A stretch of DNA of 64,000 nucleotides from Gordionus sp. m RMFG-2023 (taxonomy: Eukaryota > Nematomorpha > Gordioida > Chordodea > Parachordodidae): positions 52,514,002 through 52,578,001 of the forward strand of contig NC_088777.1 in the NCBI RefSeq assembly GCF_954871325.1, in the 5' to 3' direction. A program made the position numbers and the translations under genes. The notes beneath the pieces were generated by a model, which was not told where the DNA came from, searched no databases, and saw only the letters and a list, made by a program, of their open reading frames with translations. Shown one piece after another: positions 25,195 to 38,420 of the stretch. How positions within the stretch are numbered: position 1 is the stretch's first letter; every line of letters begins with the position of its first letter.

Positions 25195-26210
25195 AATCAG
25201 AGATTTTGTTAAGTGGAATGGGTGCATTATTAGGTATGTTTTCTCCCCATAAATTTAATTGGAGATCCTTACGTCCAACTATAGTAAGCCTTAGGGCTAA
25301 TTTTTATAAAAATAATTTTTTACTTTTGAACTTTTGATAATCATGGGGGTGAGGGTGTAGGTGGGGGAAGGATAGGGGGGTAGTGGAATAGGGAAATTTG
25401 CCGGAGGGCGCTCCCGTCTGCCACAAATTTCCCAATATTTCACTTTGTAAAATTGATATATAACGAGATAAGCAACGTATTCCTTCTTCTTCTCCTAAAT
25501 AACGATTTACAGGTTGGCCAATTTTCCCTCTCATTTATTCATTAGGAAATTTTGTGGCAAGGTTTTTTACAATCTTTCTGACATCAACCCCTTTAGTTGA
25601 TTTTTACACCCCGTCGAGGAGACGGTGATCCTATTCTAGACCCAGACCACATGAAAATTAGCATATTATCACCTTTAGAATTTTATACAAATTAAAAAAA
25701 AAGAAGAAGATATCAAACGATAAAATGGAAGTATTATAAACCAGAAAATTTAAAAAATGGGAAGAAATAAAAAATAAAATAACTCCTCGAGAAAAAAAAA
25801 TTAAATTTATTTTTCATGAATTTAGAAGGAAATAATTATCAAATATAAGAACCTTTGAATTTTAACCCTCCTGTAAATTCATCGGAGAAGGGGGGTAACA
25901 CATTGAATGTACAAGGTGATGCATCATTAAAATACAAATTAGTAATTGTGGTGAGAGCTGGGCTGGGATATGTAAAGGGGATTTTAATGTTAAATGTAAG
26001 AGTTAATGTAGAAGAGGGCGGAAGGGGGGGGGGTAAGTATCTTTGAAAGGTGACTGATATTACCATGTGTCCTTAGGGTCCCGTTTCGTTGATTGGGAAC
26101 CAGTTTAAACTTTTTATTCTAATTGGAATGGGTGTAGAAGTTTACATTTATATTTATAGGGGGAGGGGAAACAAAATGGGTAAGGTTAACTTAGAGAGAT
26201 ATAAAAATTT
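25195..26210. other. G+C-richer island with open stretches on both strands, unassigned
   Basis: On the plus strand a possible first exon at 25189-25234 reads MGESEILLSGMGALL up to a good donor (TTAG/GTATGT), and an acceptor at 25541-25549 leads to FVARFFTIFLTSTPLVDFY. On the minus strand, ORFs at 25304-25534 and 25839-26066 contain SRYISILQSEILGNLWQTG and FNIKIPFTYPSPALTTI. Both are unusually protein-like for this genome and mutually exclusive in part. Proline-rich CCCCC runs occur. I cannot say which strand codes, nor name the product. Confidence 0.3.
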
Positions 26211-27112
26211 TTAACTTTCAATTTGATTGTTAAGAAATATGAATTTGAAAAAGGATAATTTTTTGATTTTATAATTTAAATGAATAAAATTTATATATTT
26301 GAAATGTTAAATTTATTTAAAATCTTTCGCTTCTTTACATTCATTTATTTAAATTCTCTTACCATTTTTTTTAACGAAATCTAGACTTGGTTTTGAAACG
26401 TGGGTCGAACAGGATAATAAACGATAAATTAATTCTTAGATTAGATCAGGATTTTATATGTTTCATCATTTTTTTTTCGTCTCCAGTATCTCAACATTAA
26501 AAAAATATATCACCTAATAAAATGAGATCTTCTTCCACATATTTTGATGATGAATCCAATGGATAATGAAAAATAATCATTAATATTGATTATAATAATA
26601 AATAACTTTGAGATCATCCATATCAGATTTCTATAAAGAGCACTCTTTTAAACTCCCCTTCATTAAATACAATAATCTTAATACCACCCAGTTCTCCAGT
26701 TAAGTGATCTAGTCTAGTAAAAGTTGTTTTTTGGTGACATAAAATATGCTCGATGGTAAGCTTTGAGAGTCATCTCCTCTTAAAACATATTAATTAATTA
26801 TTTTTTGCAAAAATATTTTATTAGGTGTTATTTAATATATATTAAATTTTAATAAAGATTTCATCTACAACTATAAAAAAAAATATATAATAGGGGCTGC
26901 AATATTTTATTTATTAGCCATTAAGAGATAGACACAATTTTTCTAGTGGCTATTAAAATAGCTATGAAACATTTAAAAAATCGCATTATTTTTTTGAAAA
27001 ATAGCTAATCACTAAGTGAAGTTACTTTTTTTGGAAAAGTAGTTGTAGATGTAACGCGATATTTTTTGAGAGTAGCGTTAACAATATTGATAATGAATAA
27101 TTGATTTAAGCA
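26211..27112. other. No gene recognised
   Basis: AT-rich, stops in all frames, no ordered repeats seen. Ends at the partial hAT element. Confidence 0.4.
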
Positions 27113-27535
27113 CAGCGTCTACATGACAGAATTTTCACTGGGTGCAAACCCCTTTTAAAAACCTTTACCTACCCCCCCCCCCTTCCTAAAAAAAATTTGC
27201 AGCCTTCGGCGGCTCTGTTTTCCCATTCTTATTTCCATCTTTTTAATTATAATGATACTCTTTTCAGAGAATTTATAAAGGATAACTTACATTAATCTAT
27301 CTCTACTACCAACTATCGATATTTTGTAAATATATAGGATATTTTTCAGATAATTCAATTAAACCTCCATTATTTACAATGAATTCATTATTATAACATT
27401 ATGAGCTTGCTGAAATATCTAAACAACTTTATAAATTACATTTAATAGGATAGTAATTTTTACAGAAATAAATGTTGTCCTATTTCATCTCAAAATTTAT
27501 CCTACCCCCTTAAAGCCGCCTATAAAATCAAATAC
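27113..27535. mobile_element. Partial hAT-type element (inverted relative of 3555-4131)
   Basis: Starts CAGCGTCTACATGACA, the same terminal repeat as the element at 3555-4131, and runs in the opposite orientation through CACTGGGTGCAAACC, CCTTCGGCGGC, TTTCAGAGAATTTATAAAG and TGTCCTATTTCATCT, all present there. It stops near CCCTTAAAGCCGCC, before the other terminal repeat, so the far end is lost and no target duplication can be read. Confidence 0.75.
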
Positions 27536-27569
27536 AATTTATCATATAATTTGGCGACCACTTAATAGT

Positions 27570-29480
27570 CTACACTGGTAGCCCCAAAAACAGAAATCTG
27601 TCAGCTTACCTTTAAATTTCCAAACTGTTACCCCTTTATAGAGATTATGGCCGAGAAACTAACACATCTAGGCTGACCAGTTGGAGAATATTTAGCTGTA
27701 AAAGCCTTTTTTTCAGGCGACTTCTAATAATTAAAACAATATGGAAGAGCAACTCATACAACTTCACAAAAATAAATTCTTATTTTTTTAATAAAAATTT
27801 CTACAATATACCTAAGATCCTCTCTGTTTTTAAGGTCAACGGCCATTTTTAAACACCATGAACCTTTAAAAGCCTATTAATCCTTAATATAAAACATTAT
27901 GTGAAAACTAACTATTATAATTAGTGGCATCAAACCCTCTCCCCTGCATTGGAGAAGGTATAGTATTACTATCACCCATAGTCTTATCAATCAGTGGTTT
28001 TATCTTGTCCAGTTTGGAAGCTCCAACATGATAACTGATCACCTATCTTTGCCAGATGCGCTGCTTGACGAAGACTATATATGAAAAGGCTCAGTCTGAT
28101 ATGAATTCAACCTCCAGCTTCCCATAAGCAAAAGAATATTATTTTTTTTAACCCTGCTATCTGAAGAATACGCCTTATTAGTCTCTCTCAACCAAGGTTC
28201 TGGATATGAATACCTAGATACATAGGCGTAGCCAGGGGGGGGGCAAGGGGAAAATCCCCCCCCTTCAGAAATTTATTTGTGAATATCAATTTAAGCTAAT
28301 AAAAAATATCCCCCTTAGTCCTCCTCCCACTCCCTGACCCCCAAAAATGTATGCATATAACGTAAACAATAATTTGGAAGAAAGAATGTAAAAGTTAATA
28401 TTTTTTTATAAAAATATTCATCATAATTTATACATTTTTGGAAAATAGCATTTATATATAAAAAAGAGTGAACAAAAAATGCTTTTTAAGAAATAGAATA
28501 TAAGATAAGTCTTAAGACAAAAGTGAAATGTATTATAATTATTAATAATAGATCCATAAAATTACTAAATAATATAATATATCAAATATAATTTTTTATA
28601 AAGTGAGTAATTTTAATTTATTTATCTTAATAAAAGTAAAATATAATTATAAAACTATTGATAAATTAAATTATTAATTAAATTAAAAAATTAAAGGACA
28701 ATACAAACAGTGTAATATATGTCTTAGATTTACAGTATATCTAATTTTATCAATTATCTTATGACAATCAAGTAATTTTTACCAATCTAGCGAATTATAT
28801 ATTTTAAAACTATAAAATATTGATAAGGACATCAGAAAATACATTGTGAAATAAATAATATGAAGATTAATTTTTAATATTTTTTTAAATATAAGATGGC
28901 GTTAAATAATTGAATGCAAAATGTTGCATTATTTATTATCAAGAGTATTGATTAGTAAAAATTGTTAAAATACTAACTGTAATATATTGTCTAATTGTAT
29001 AATATATCTGTAAAGTGGAATCTTACCTAATATTTTGTAACTAATTCTATATAATAGAGGAATATCAACTATATGCCTACTTATTTCTAAATAAATTTCT
29101 TATACTTGTTTGGAATAAATTATTACCATGCTTTTATATTAAGGTATATACAAGTAATTTATTGCATTATATAAAAATATCATATTTGTTCTAGGCTTAT
29201 TTTTTTTTATTAAAATTAACCTCCTATCTTGTATGACTATATATAAACTAAGGTAACCTGGCCGAAGGCCGGGCAAAAGCGGGCCGAAGGCGCGCCCCAA
29301 AGGGGTCTGGGGGCGACCCCAGTAATTTTTTAATTCCCCCCTTAGGAAAATCCTGGCTACGCCTATGCCTAGATACCATTCCCTCTAAAAGTCTTGACTT
29401 CGAGCTGTCAAACCAAGAATTAAGCTTTGCAGTGGCCATTCACTTAAATATGACATTCTCAATCTCATATGAGTAGATCT
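27570..29480 (+). mobile_element. LINE fragment, interrupted by a hAT element
   Basis: Plus strand, multiple frames: a block like RLTSWRIFSCKSLFFRRL then IPKILSVFKVNGHF near 27680-27850 (the thumb-like region after reverse transcriptase in this LINE family), LLSEEYALLVSLNQGSGYEY near 28160-28215, then after the insert PSKSLDFELSNQELSFAVAI near 29380-29445. The text resumes exactly across the hAT insertion (TSD CCTAGATA). Decayed. Confidence 0.75.
28221..29367. mobile_element. hAT-type element (1147 bp) inserted in a LINE
   Basis: Left end CATAGGCGTAGCCAGG, right end CCTGGCTACGCCTATG: perfect 16-base inverted repeats. Exact 8-bp duplication CCTAGATA at 28213-28220 and 29368-29375. Inside it is AT-rich with no transposase seen. 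Near the right end is a G+C-rich palindromic patch (GGCCGAAGGCC, then CGGGCCGAAGGCGCGCC). Confidence 0.93.
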
Positions 29481-30123
29481 TGTTCTCCGTCCCTTCCTTT
29501 TTTATGATATTTTTCCTTCGTTATATAAAAAAATATATCTATTTTTCTCATTTATATCCCCAATTCTGATATTAAAAAAAATTCTTTACTCAAATATTAA
29601 TCTCTGTATGAGTTAAATTGATTTTTCCAGTAAATTTATATAAATATTTAATCTATTGACTCATTTATAATGTATCATTATTACAGTAACATATTCTGAT
29701 TTCAATTATAGAAAATTATTATTATAGATTTAAAAAAAATAACTTTTAATTTTAATGTTTTATTCGATACAAATATTATGAATTAATTAAAATTAATATT
29801 TATAATGAATATATTTTGTGATAAGTAAATGACAATATAAAGAGTAATAATACAGATTTATCTTTTCATTCTTCTAATGTTATATATTTTAGATTAGTAT
29901 TTTTAAATTAATAAATGATTAACACCTAAGCATATATATAATATACACACAAAAATTAAAAATAATTATAATCAAATGGTTTAAAGTGAACGAACTACAT
30001 ATAAAATAATAAAAAATAATTAATTTCTCTAAACAACTTTATTGATCAGTTTAAAAAAAAAATTAAAATATTAATTAATTTTTTTTCTTCTACATGTTAC
30101 TCTTTAAAAATCTAAATTACACA
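29481..30123. other. 5' flank of copy C
   Basis: No coding sequence. From about 29930 it matches the flanks of F and G: AACACCTAAGCATATATATA, then AAGTGAACGAACTACATATA near 29985 and TTATTGATCAG near 30040, ~140-80 bases before the start codon. Conservation in these positions across paralogs suggests the promoter. Confidence 0.5.
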
Positions 30124-33100
30124 ATGCTATTATTATGGATAATTTCTGTGCTAAAGGTAACATTTTCTACAGGTTTAAAAAAAAAATCAAATTCCATATA
30201 TATTACAAATATATGTGTTATATTACAAGTAGACTTATGTCAATACACAATTCATTATCCCTTCAATCAACACTTCAACTTATCTAAGTAATTTTATTAA
30301 TTTTTTTGGGTGGAACTCAAATCGAATAGTAATTTGATTAGTGATCTGCCTCGGGCCCTAATTTTTGAAACCCGGCCCGAAATATTTTTTATAAAAGTTT
30401 TGCCGGCCCGGCCTGAATTTATTTAAATATAGAAATTAATTTTTATAATTACCCAAGATAAAAGACTTATGTTATATGTCGTTTAGTTTCAATAAATAAA
30501 ATCGCATATTTTTATTTTACATAATAAAAATTCAATATAAAATAGATAAATTTAGATATATTTAAAAAAAATTCCAAGGTCCGACCCGACCCGGCCTGAA
30601 TTTTTAAAAAAAATTAGATCTCTAAATTTGATTTCTATCATATTTTCATAAAGTTTTATGCTAGCAGATAATATTTTGTTCAGGATTTACTTTGTGATAT
30701 ATTGTTGGAACATAGGTTAGGTTGTACAAATTTAAATTTATAGAATAGTTCCAAAAAATAGAAGGCCATCATTTAAATTATAAATTGTTAAATTATTATT
30801 TATGAAATTAAAAGTAGATTTTAAATAGGTGCATAAATATTATATAGTTCACATTCTAATTTGAAAAGGTTTAACTTAGGTGAATAAAATTTTTATTAAA
30901 CCTATATTTTAAAGTCTTATTTTATAAAAATTAAGTTATCTTAGTAATGCTACGAAATTGGTGGATGGTTTAATCATTTGGGAGATGCCACAAAAGCTTA
31001 CGATTGATTCCTCAAATTCTTTGTACAAATACTACCTTGATGAAGTGTACTTAAATGAACTAAGATTAATTACTACTACCTTTAACGCCACGGTAATAAA
31101 ATATATAAAAATATTCATATATGACATGTTACAACGATTATATATATTTTTTTTTATTATAAATTTATTTAGCATTTTTATTAAAATATAGTTTATTATC
31201 AATATAAGATATAATAATTTAAATTTTCATTATAATAAATTTTAATATATTTAAAAATGTTTGAAAAATATATAATAATACTATTAAAAAAAAGAACGGA
31301 GATGGTGTGACGCAGGGAAACAAAAATGAAAAAGGGACGTAAGCGTTGTCTACGATAGCTCTTTGGCTAGAAGGCTACCATTGAAACTGATATAATTAGC
31401 TTTGAGAATCGCTATGGATAATCGTTGACGAAGAAAAAAACCCTCTCGAGGTTCTTCTGAGAGTTTGCTGATTTGTGATCCTAAGTTTTTGAAAAATGCT
31501 AAGGCGAGTTTGCCGAAGGTGCCAAGAGTGGTTGATATGATTGGGATGAAGCAATGATCGTTTATTATTTCTGTGTATTTAGAAATTTTAAGTTGTTCCT
31601 TCTGGTCAAGGATGTTGATGGCGTGGTAGGATGGGGCCAAGGGGTCAATACGGGAATAGTCCCATACCAAAAGTTGGCCTCTCCTCCATGTGATTTGAGA
31701 GATCCCATCAGGACGTTTACCGTCAGATCTAAAAAGACCCTGTGGTTCTAGCGTGGAAGGATCTTGGGCGGATTTCAGAGCATGTTGGATGTGTATTACA
31801 TTGCTTGTGTCTGATGAATCGTCCATTGCAGGAGCGACAATGTAAACTTTTTTATCGTAAATGGAATCTTAATTTAAAATTAGATATATTAACATCAATT
31901 AAACACAAATAAAATACTATTAAATATACATTAAAAACATTCTTCGGGAAATAAATAATTTCTCAACTGGAGAACATAAATAAGCTTTGAAATGGTCATC
32001 TCAAATATTAATCATCAATTTTATTCTTCATTATTCGTGATTATATATAAAAAATATCATCAAAAAAACTTGAAACACGATATGTTCCCATTTTGTAAGG
32101 TGTTTGGCTTTTATTGTTGAGAAAACCATACATCTCAACCAATCAACAAATTAGCTAGCTATTATTGTATTTCTTTTCTAATTTTATGATCTCAAGTTTT
32201 AAATGATGAAATAAATTCAAGAGGTTAAAAGATACGCAAAAATTTAGTTATACTTTAATTCATCCAATCAAAAAAAACATAAAATATTCATCATTTTAAA
32301 ATATTATTTAAAATTTTATAAATGGGTAAATAAGTAAAGCCTAGCTATTACGTTTATAAAAATGTATGCTGCCATTATATCTCGCTACTTTCAATAACTA
32401 CTTTAAAAGTATTGCATTTTATAATATATAGTATTATATAGATACCGATCCCAAGCAATTATGGTCTGTCCTCGCCGATAAAGATCTTAATTCAAACTCA
32501 ACATATGGAATATCATCCGATTCAGAGGATGTCGATATTTATTATATAAACAGTTATAGCTATACTAACAATTCTGATACAAGTGTAAGTATCAAAATCT
32601 TTTGAACATGAAAATTTTTATTGATAGAATCTTATTATAGTTACGATTTGTGCAACCACACGAGGGATTCTTTGAAGTTTATGAAATTCACCAATCATAC
32701 GTAATTAAAAGAGGTTCGCTGAGATTACCACCCATGAAATTAATAGCCATAAATTTCAAAATTTTTAACAATAATATTAGTTCTATTCCGCAGTCCAAAC
32801 CCAATGTAAATGTTATACTTCAACATTGCAAGATAAATGAGTCAAGTAAGATGTTTAGAATATATATATATTAAATATTGTATAATTTTATCTTCAGGCT
32901 CTAGGTTAGCTAAATTCAAATCCATCTTCGGAAAAAGTAAATTTTAAAAAAAATCTATCTTATTATATTATAATAATCATTTGATATTTATAACTGATTA
33001 GCATTGTATATAGACAAACAGAATATTTCCCAATACGTTTTATTTGACGGAGTTTACAATTTGATTATATCCAAAGAAAATTCGACAATTTTTATGAAGT

Positions 33101-34150
33101 TAAATATTTAATATAATATTAATATCGACTAACAAGGAAAATATTTTTAATTTTAGAAATCTACCTTTGTTTCCTTACAATAACTTACTTTATCCCTTCC
33201 AGCGATTTATAGATATAATATACACATCTATTAATAAATATTTTGCGAATCAATCTACTTACAGTTTAACAATGTTCGATATACCGCTTGAAGATATAAA
33301 TCTAGCTTTAAACTACTGGGATAATTTTTATATTTCATCAACTGCAAAGGTCATAACCTATCACAGATAATATAATATAAAAAAATAAATCATATCTAAA
33401 TTTAGTAAGCAAATGATCCAAAAAAAGTGCCAATAGGGTAAATATTAATGAATTTTTTTTACCACTAAGCTACCTTTTGGCTTCTAATAAACTAATCGCG
33501 AGTCATATTTTATATATACCGTGAGATGAGTAAGACATTCTTTATATTCCAATATTATATAGTACAGTTCCCAAAATAGGATTTTAAATTTTTTTTAAAA
33601 AAGTGCGAAATAATACATTTTTAAGATGGTGGATTTTGGTCATCAATAAAAATTATAGCAATTTAATACATCATTTTCGACATTCATTTATATACCAAAT
33701 TTAAAAAAAAAAATTAAGATGATAATAAAAGTCAACACTTATAAATCTGCTATTTGCTCGTTAGTGCTTATAGACATCAATAATGGCTTTGACTATCTAA
33801 TTTACCTAGGATATCATCAATCTGTAATGAACATGCATTATTTATTCAATTATATAAAATCATTATTAAGAATCAATTACCTTTTTTTAAATATGTACTA
33901 ATCTTAAAATTATATTCATTTTATACTATTTTATAAACTAATATTTAAGGCAATTATTAAACAAGACGGTTCTAACTTCACCCTAATAATTTATCACAAT
34001 GACATAACCCTTAATATTTTCAAAAATGAAATTGATCTTATACTTTATAGCATAGTATGTAAGAAAGAACGGCACTTATTAGAGAACAGAGAAGACATGA
34101 TAAACGTGACTGAGTATTCTACTTGGAATATTACGCGTTTGGACATATAA
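30124..34150 (+). CDS. Copy C of the ten-exon secreted-protein family, complete (414 aa)
   Basis: Unrecognised family. Exons: 30124-30172, 30233-30287, 30945-31092, 32432-32584, 32641-32845, 32898-32936, 33002-33098, 33157-33349, 33719-33823, 33950-34150. All introns are GT-AG, phases match E and G, and the frame is open to TAA at 34148. Exon 1 is a hydrophobic leader (MLLLWIISVLKVTFST). Motifs in order: DLCQY, LVDGLIIWEMPQKL, YYIDTDPKQLW, VQPHEGFFEVYEIHQSY, NVNVILQHC, YVLFDGVYNLIISK, DIPLEDINLALNYWDNF, AICSLVLIDINNG, ERHLLENREDMINVTE. Cysteines of exons 2, 5, 9 and 10 match the other copies. Intron 2 holds a MULE-like element and intron 3 a LINE piece in antisense. No transmembrane segment after the leader, so secretion is inferred. 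Function unknown. Confidence 0.85.
30340..30623. mobile_element. MULE-like miniature element in intron 2 of copy C
   Basis: Ends AGTGATCTGCC and, on the other strand, AGAGATCTAAT; flanks AATTTGATT at 30331-30339 and 30625-30633 (9 bp, 10 with one mismatch). G+C-rich sub-terminal blocks (CCCGGCCCG, GCCGGCCCGGCC, CCGACCCGACCCGGCC) surround an AT core, as in the element at 13830-14160. Confidence 0.78.
31290..31860 (-). mobile_element. LINE C-terminal fragment with RPDG nuclease-like domain, in intron 3 of copy C
   Basis: The minus-strand ORF 31350-31826 (158 codons) is the best-kept piece of this LINE family: EPQGLFRSDGKRPDGIS with RPDG at residues 38-41, W47, LVWDYSRIDPLAPSY from residue 53, then HCFIPIISTTLGTFGKLAL and FFLRQRLSIAI. 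This is the conserved C-terminal segment that follows a CCHC knuckle in LINEs with a restriction-like endonuclease; P39-D40 and D56 are the likely metal-site residues (inference). It lies antisense inside an intron of copy C. Confidence 0.8.
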
Positions 34151-34699
34151 TAATTATAACATTTATCTGAATATTAGGAATATTAGGAATATGCTTATTA
34201 ATCAAAATTTATTATAATTAGCTATATTATAAATATTTTTTTTATTATAAGGGTGTGGTATATTTATAAAACAGTTTTACTACATAATTATATTTCTTTT
34301 TCATTTTGTGATGCAAAAAATAAATAAATAAAATAGATATATTATTTAGTCTCTATAAGCCTGAAAACTAGGTAACAATTGAAAAAAGAGGTTTTATAAT
34401 AAATATAAATTATGGTTGTCGTTATAAGCATTGATTTAGTCCATATTTAAAAAGAATGCAAAATTAAGATTTTATAATTAATCATTTACTCTATGTCATC
34501 TGGTTTATGTCGTGAAGGGGTGTGGGGAGGGTAAACTTTTTTCCAAAATAAATATCTAGGCAAGGGTATCATATTCAATAAAATAATTATTAAAATTACC
34601 CATCACTTTATCAAGACTATTGGGTCTAAGAGATTTAAATATTTTTTTTTGCAGGAAATATAGGACAAGGACATTGAATGAAAGTGAATAAAAATATTT
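34151..34699. other. 3' flank of copy C, no gene recognised
   Basis: Begins with sequence shared with the 3' flanks of F and G (ATTATAAGGGTGTGGTAT near 34245, compare 52640 and 58910), so it is part of the duplicated unit. An ACACACACAC tract lies at 34717. No coding pattern. Confidence 0.45.
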
Positions 34700-35497
34700 T
34701 CTGAAAGCTTCAGTCGCACACACACGAAGGTCAAATCAAAAATTTGTTTTTAATTTGATATCGAAAAATAATAGCAATATTATCTTTGCCTTATATAAAC
34801 CCCTCATTTCGGATGATTTATTGATATATTGTTATTCAAATGGATATGTAGTTACATTGGTTATAGTAGACTGTGATAAAACAATTGGTATTATTATGTA
34901 TTTTTATCATAAAATTTTGAAGCAAAAAAAACAGATAAAATAATAGCTGTAGTATATGTAGCCAAATCCCTTACCTACAAGATAAAAATGCATAGCTCTC
35001 TACCTCTAATACCTTAGGAGCTAAGATTAACTTTAAGTGCGCTAATTTTACCATTTTACCCCATTCCCGAAAATGGTTAAGTATCAGGGTAAAGTGGTTA
35101 AAACATTTTGAGCGGCTATTGCACTATTGTTTGTAAATTTTCAAAACATATTTCTTAGATTAGAGGATTAGAATATTTAATATTTCACCAAATTTAGCAT
35201 GTTTATAGTAGTTTGGCGAGGGCATAAGTATATCTATAAAATATTTATAATATATTTAATAATCAAGGTTGCTTAATTATATTTTAAAAAATGAAATTTA
35301 AAAACTGATATTTTAATTAAAAAAGAGTTTATAAGTGAACGTACTACTAAATTACAAAAAATAAAATTAATTATTCAAAATTTTTTTTAATCAGTTGGCT
35401 AATAAAAAATAAAATAAATAGTTAACACTATAAGAATAGTTTTTTCACTATTATAAATAATTTATTCTGTACATTAGATTTTTTTTTGACTCTTTAT

Positions 35498-35593
<96 letters not shown>

Positions 35594-36060
35594 TCACGAT
35601 TTTTTGATTTTTTATAAAAATATTATAATATTTTTTTTACTAATTTTTATCTTTTATTTTAAGTTAAAAAATTTTTATCGTAATAATTTTGTAATAGACG
35701 GACTCATTCAAATTTTAGTTTTAAAAAAAAAATTTAGTGTTTAGAAAAAAAAAATTAATTTCTTTCACACAACTATCTTTAAAATATATCAGCAAATCGT
35801 ATTTCTAATATTGTAGGAATAATTGTGACTCAATTTTATTTGATTTCAAAAAATTTGATGATGAAATATTTAAGCTAGTAATTACATGGGAATTATTTAT
35901 TTTTGTCTAATAACTAAATTTTTCTTTCAATCTTTTCGCTCGCTCTCAAAGTGGTGATGTAGAACATTGTCTCTTTTTTTTTGGAAAATATTTTTAGACA
36001 TTTTTCTAAATTTATTTTATATTTTGTTTCAAATCTATGTAAAAATATATATCATACATT
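34700..36060 (+). repeat. Flank-type repeat unit R2
   Basis: Matches R1 (4150-5450) and H (47200-48350) block by block: GGATGATTTATTGATATATT near 34816, AAGTGAACGTACTACTAAAT near 35335, CACGATTTTTTGATTTT near 35595. A TTTC microsatellite has expanded inside it. No open coding exon. It stands upstream of copy D as R1 does upstream of copy B. Confidence 0.5.
35491..35595. repeat. (TTTC)n microsatellite
   Basis: About 26 nearly perfect tandem TTTC/TTCT units. The corresponding place in R1 (near 5020-5040) has no expansion. Confidence 0.97.
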
Positions 36061-36622
36061 GTAAATAAAATAAAATAAAATAAATTTAGAAGTCACTTGA
36101 GTATATAATATAGATTTAAGATGCTTAAAAATCTTAGTGTAATTTACCATCGTATCTAGATCCTATCTCAATAATATACAAAATATTTATACGGTTGGTA
36201 AGTTGGGGGCGGGGAGCGAAGTTTAGATCGTACCCTCTTACATTATCCTTCTAAATAACTGCGGGCTATTTCTTTACAATTATTATTTACTATATACTAT
36301 AATTTTTTTATCATTTTAGTCTTATATTCACTCATGGTCAGTTAATCAGTATTTTCATGATTTTTGTTTATCTTGAAACATCTTATGTTAATTTATATTT
36401 ATAAATATTGAAATAAAAATATATATCAATTATTTTGTTTTAATAAACAATTTTTAATACTATTGGTTTTAAATTAAAGTTAACGTGCTATGACAAATTT
36501 AAGCAATTTATTTATGATGTTATTTGAATTTTTTATATATATATTCTTGTTACTCATAAATCAATTTATTAGATAAATTAAGTTCTTATTAAAATATTTA
36601 ATTTATTATAACTAAATATGCT

Positions 36623-38420
36623 ATGCTTTTCTTATGGACATTTCTTAAGCTACATATAACGTCTTCTACTGGTAACATTATTTTAAGTCATAATGATACA
36701 CCATATAGTAGATTTTTATCAAATGATATTTCCAATTGTTTACGACATCAATCGCCATTTCAACTCTTCTGAGTATTTATTTTAAATTAACATACACGCC
36801 TAGATTTTTAAATATGATTTACATCAAAAAATATTTAAAATATAGAACTAACTCTTCATTGAATTTGGTCGAAGGTTTAGTTATTTGGGAAATGCAACAA
36901 ATTTTATTCATGATCCCATTTTACATTCCACTTACTTCATTCAACAAATATACTTAAAAGATCTAAGATCAATTACTAAACCTCTTAACGCCAAGGTAAA
37001 AATATATATTTAGAAAAAAAGGCTCACGTAATATCTATATTTTTCTTTATTGAGTTTTGTATTTTGTAATGAAAGAGTTTTATATATACAAATCCTATGT
37101 TATTAGTTTTCGTCACCGATGAAGATATTAGTTAGAGCTGTTTAATAAATGGGTAAAAAAAATAAATTGAAACATGTTAAATATGAGATATAAAAGGAAG
37201 ATAATAAACCTGTTAGAAAAATATAAGAGAAATTGGCGCTAAACTTTTTGATTTAAAGTACCAAAAATTGTGAAAAAATTGCTTAAAGAAATAATTATTA
37301 ACTATAATACATATATGTTAGTGCTACAGAATATATTAATTATTAATCTTAATTATTCAGAAATTAAAACTATATAAAGTAATTTTAACCAAATTCTCTA
37401 ATGATGATTTTGCTAAGTAAAATTTTTTAAATTTACTTAGAATTGAATTTCTTAGAAAATATATTATTTATTTTATTTAAGTGCGTAAGCATGATTTTTT
37501 GAGTTTTAAAATTAATCATTTCTCTGTGCCTTAATAACTCGAAAAATTGAATAAAATGAGACAATTAAAAAAAATTTAATTAAGAAAATCTTCAATGATT
37601 TTAAAAAATAATCTGAACATCAGCAAAAATTCTTAGCTTTTAATATTTTTTATCTTGAATCGAAAAATTTCTAAGCATTTCAAAATAATTGTTCAAACTT
37701 ACTTTTAATGGCATAAAGACCAATTAAAAAAATTATGTTAGAAGGTGGGGGGTGGGAATTTATTATGGTAAAAACCAGAACCAAATGTCTCTTCCAAACA
37801 ACCATGCGTGAGAAGAATTCAGAAAGTATTGGTTAATTTATTTTTTATCATACCCTATAATAAAGTCTACATGTTCACTTAATAGACAATGTAAGATTCA
37901 TAAAAACTAATCCTAAAATTTATAATCATAACGAAATCTACCCATATACCTTGGCAATAATATAGACACTCTCACTCTTAATACCATAATAGCAAACATA
38001 GCAATTTGATAATGTTCGGGATGAAGCTGGCGTTAAATTATTGGGAAAATTTTTCTGTCTCACAAGATACGAAGGTCATCATAATATATAATTTTGGATA
38101 AAAATTATATTTAAGGTTTATCTAATTTAGATATCTGTTTATTTTCATTATGTCATTATATGGCACATCTATCTTTGTTAACAAAAGTTTCTTTATTTTA
38201 TTCCCCAAAAATAATAAATTAATTTGAAAATTTGTATTATTTCCGAGTTATTTAAGAATTTTTTTTAGGGGTTTCCTTGTAATTTATTCCTATTATCCTT
38301 TAAGCTAGTAATCTAAATATTTAGGTACTTTAATGTATAAATTGATAAGGATACAGGTAAACTCCAATAAACCTGATTTTGACACTATCTTGCTTCTTGG
38401 CATCATTAATGGTCTAAGAA
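36623..38420 (+). pseudogene. Copy D of the ten-exon secreted-protein family, heavily decayed
   Basis: Exon 1 (36623-36671, MLFLWTFLKLHITSST) and exon 2 (36712-36772, DFYQMIFPIVYDINRHFN) are open, though the exon 2 cysteine is changed to Y. Exon 3 (36846-36995) has lost four bases relative to B (ATTTTATTC versus ATTTTATTTATTC), shifting the frame. Exon 4 survives as a stub near 37078-37135 with an in-frame TAG. Exons 5-7 are missing. Exon 8 survives with deletions at about 37928-38075 (ALNYWENF-type text) and exon 9 near 38356-38415. Closest to copy B. Confidence 0.75.
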
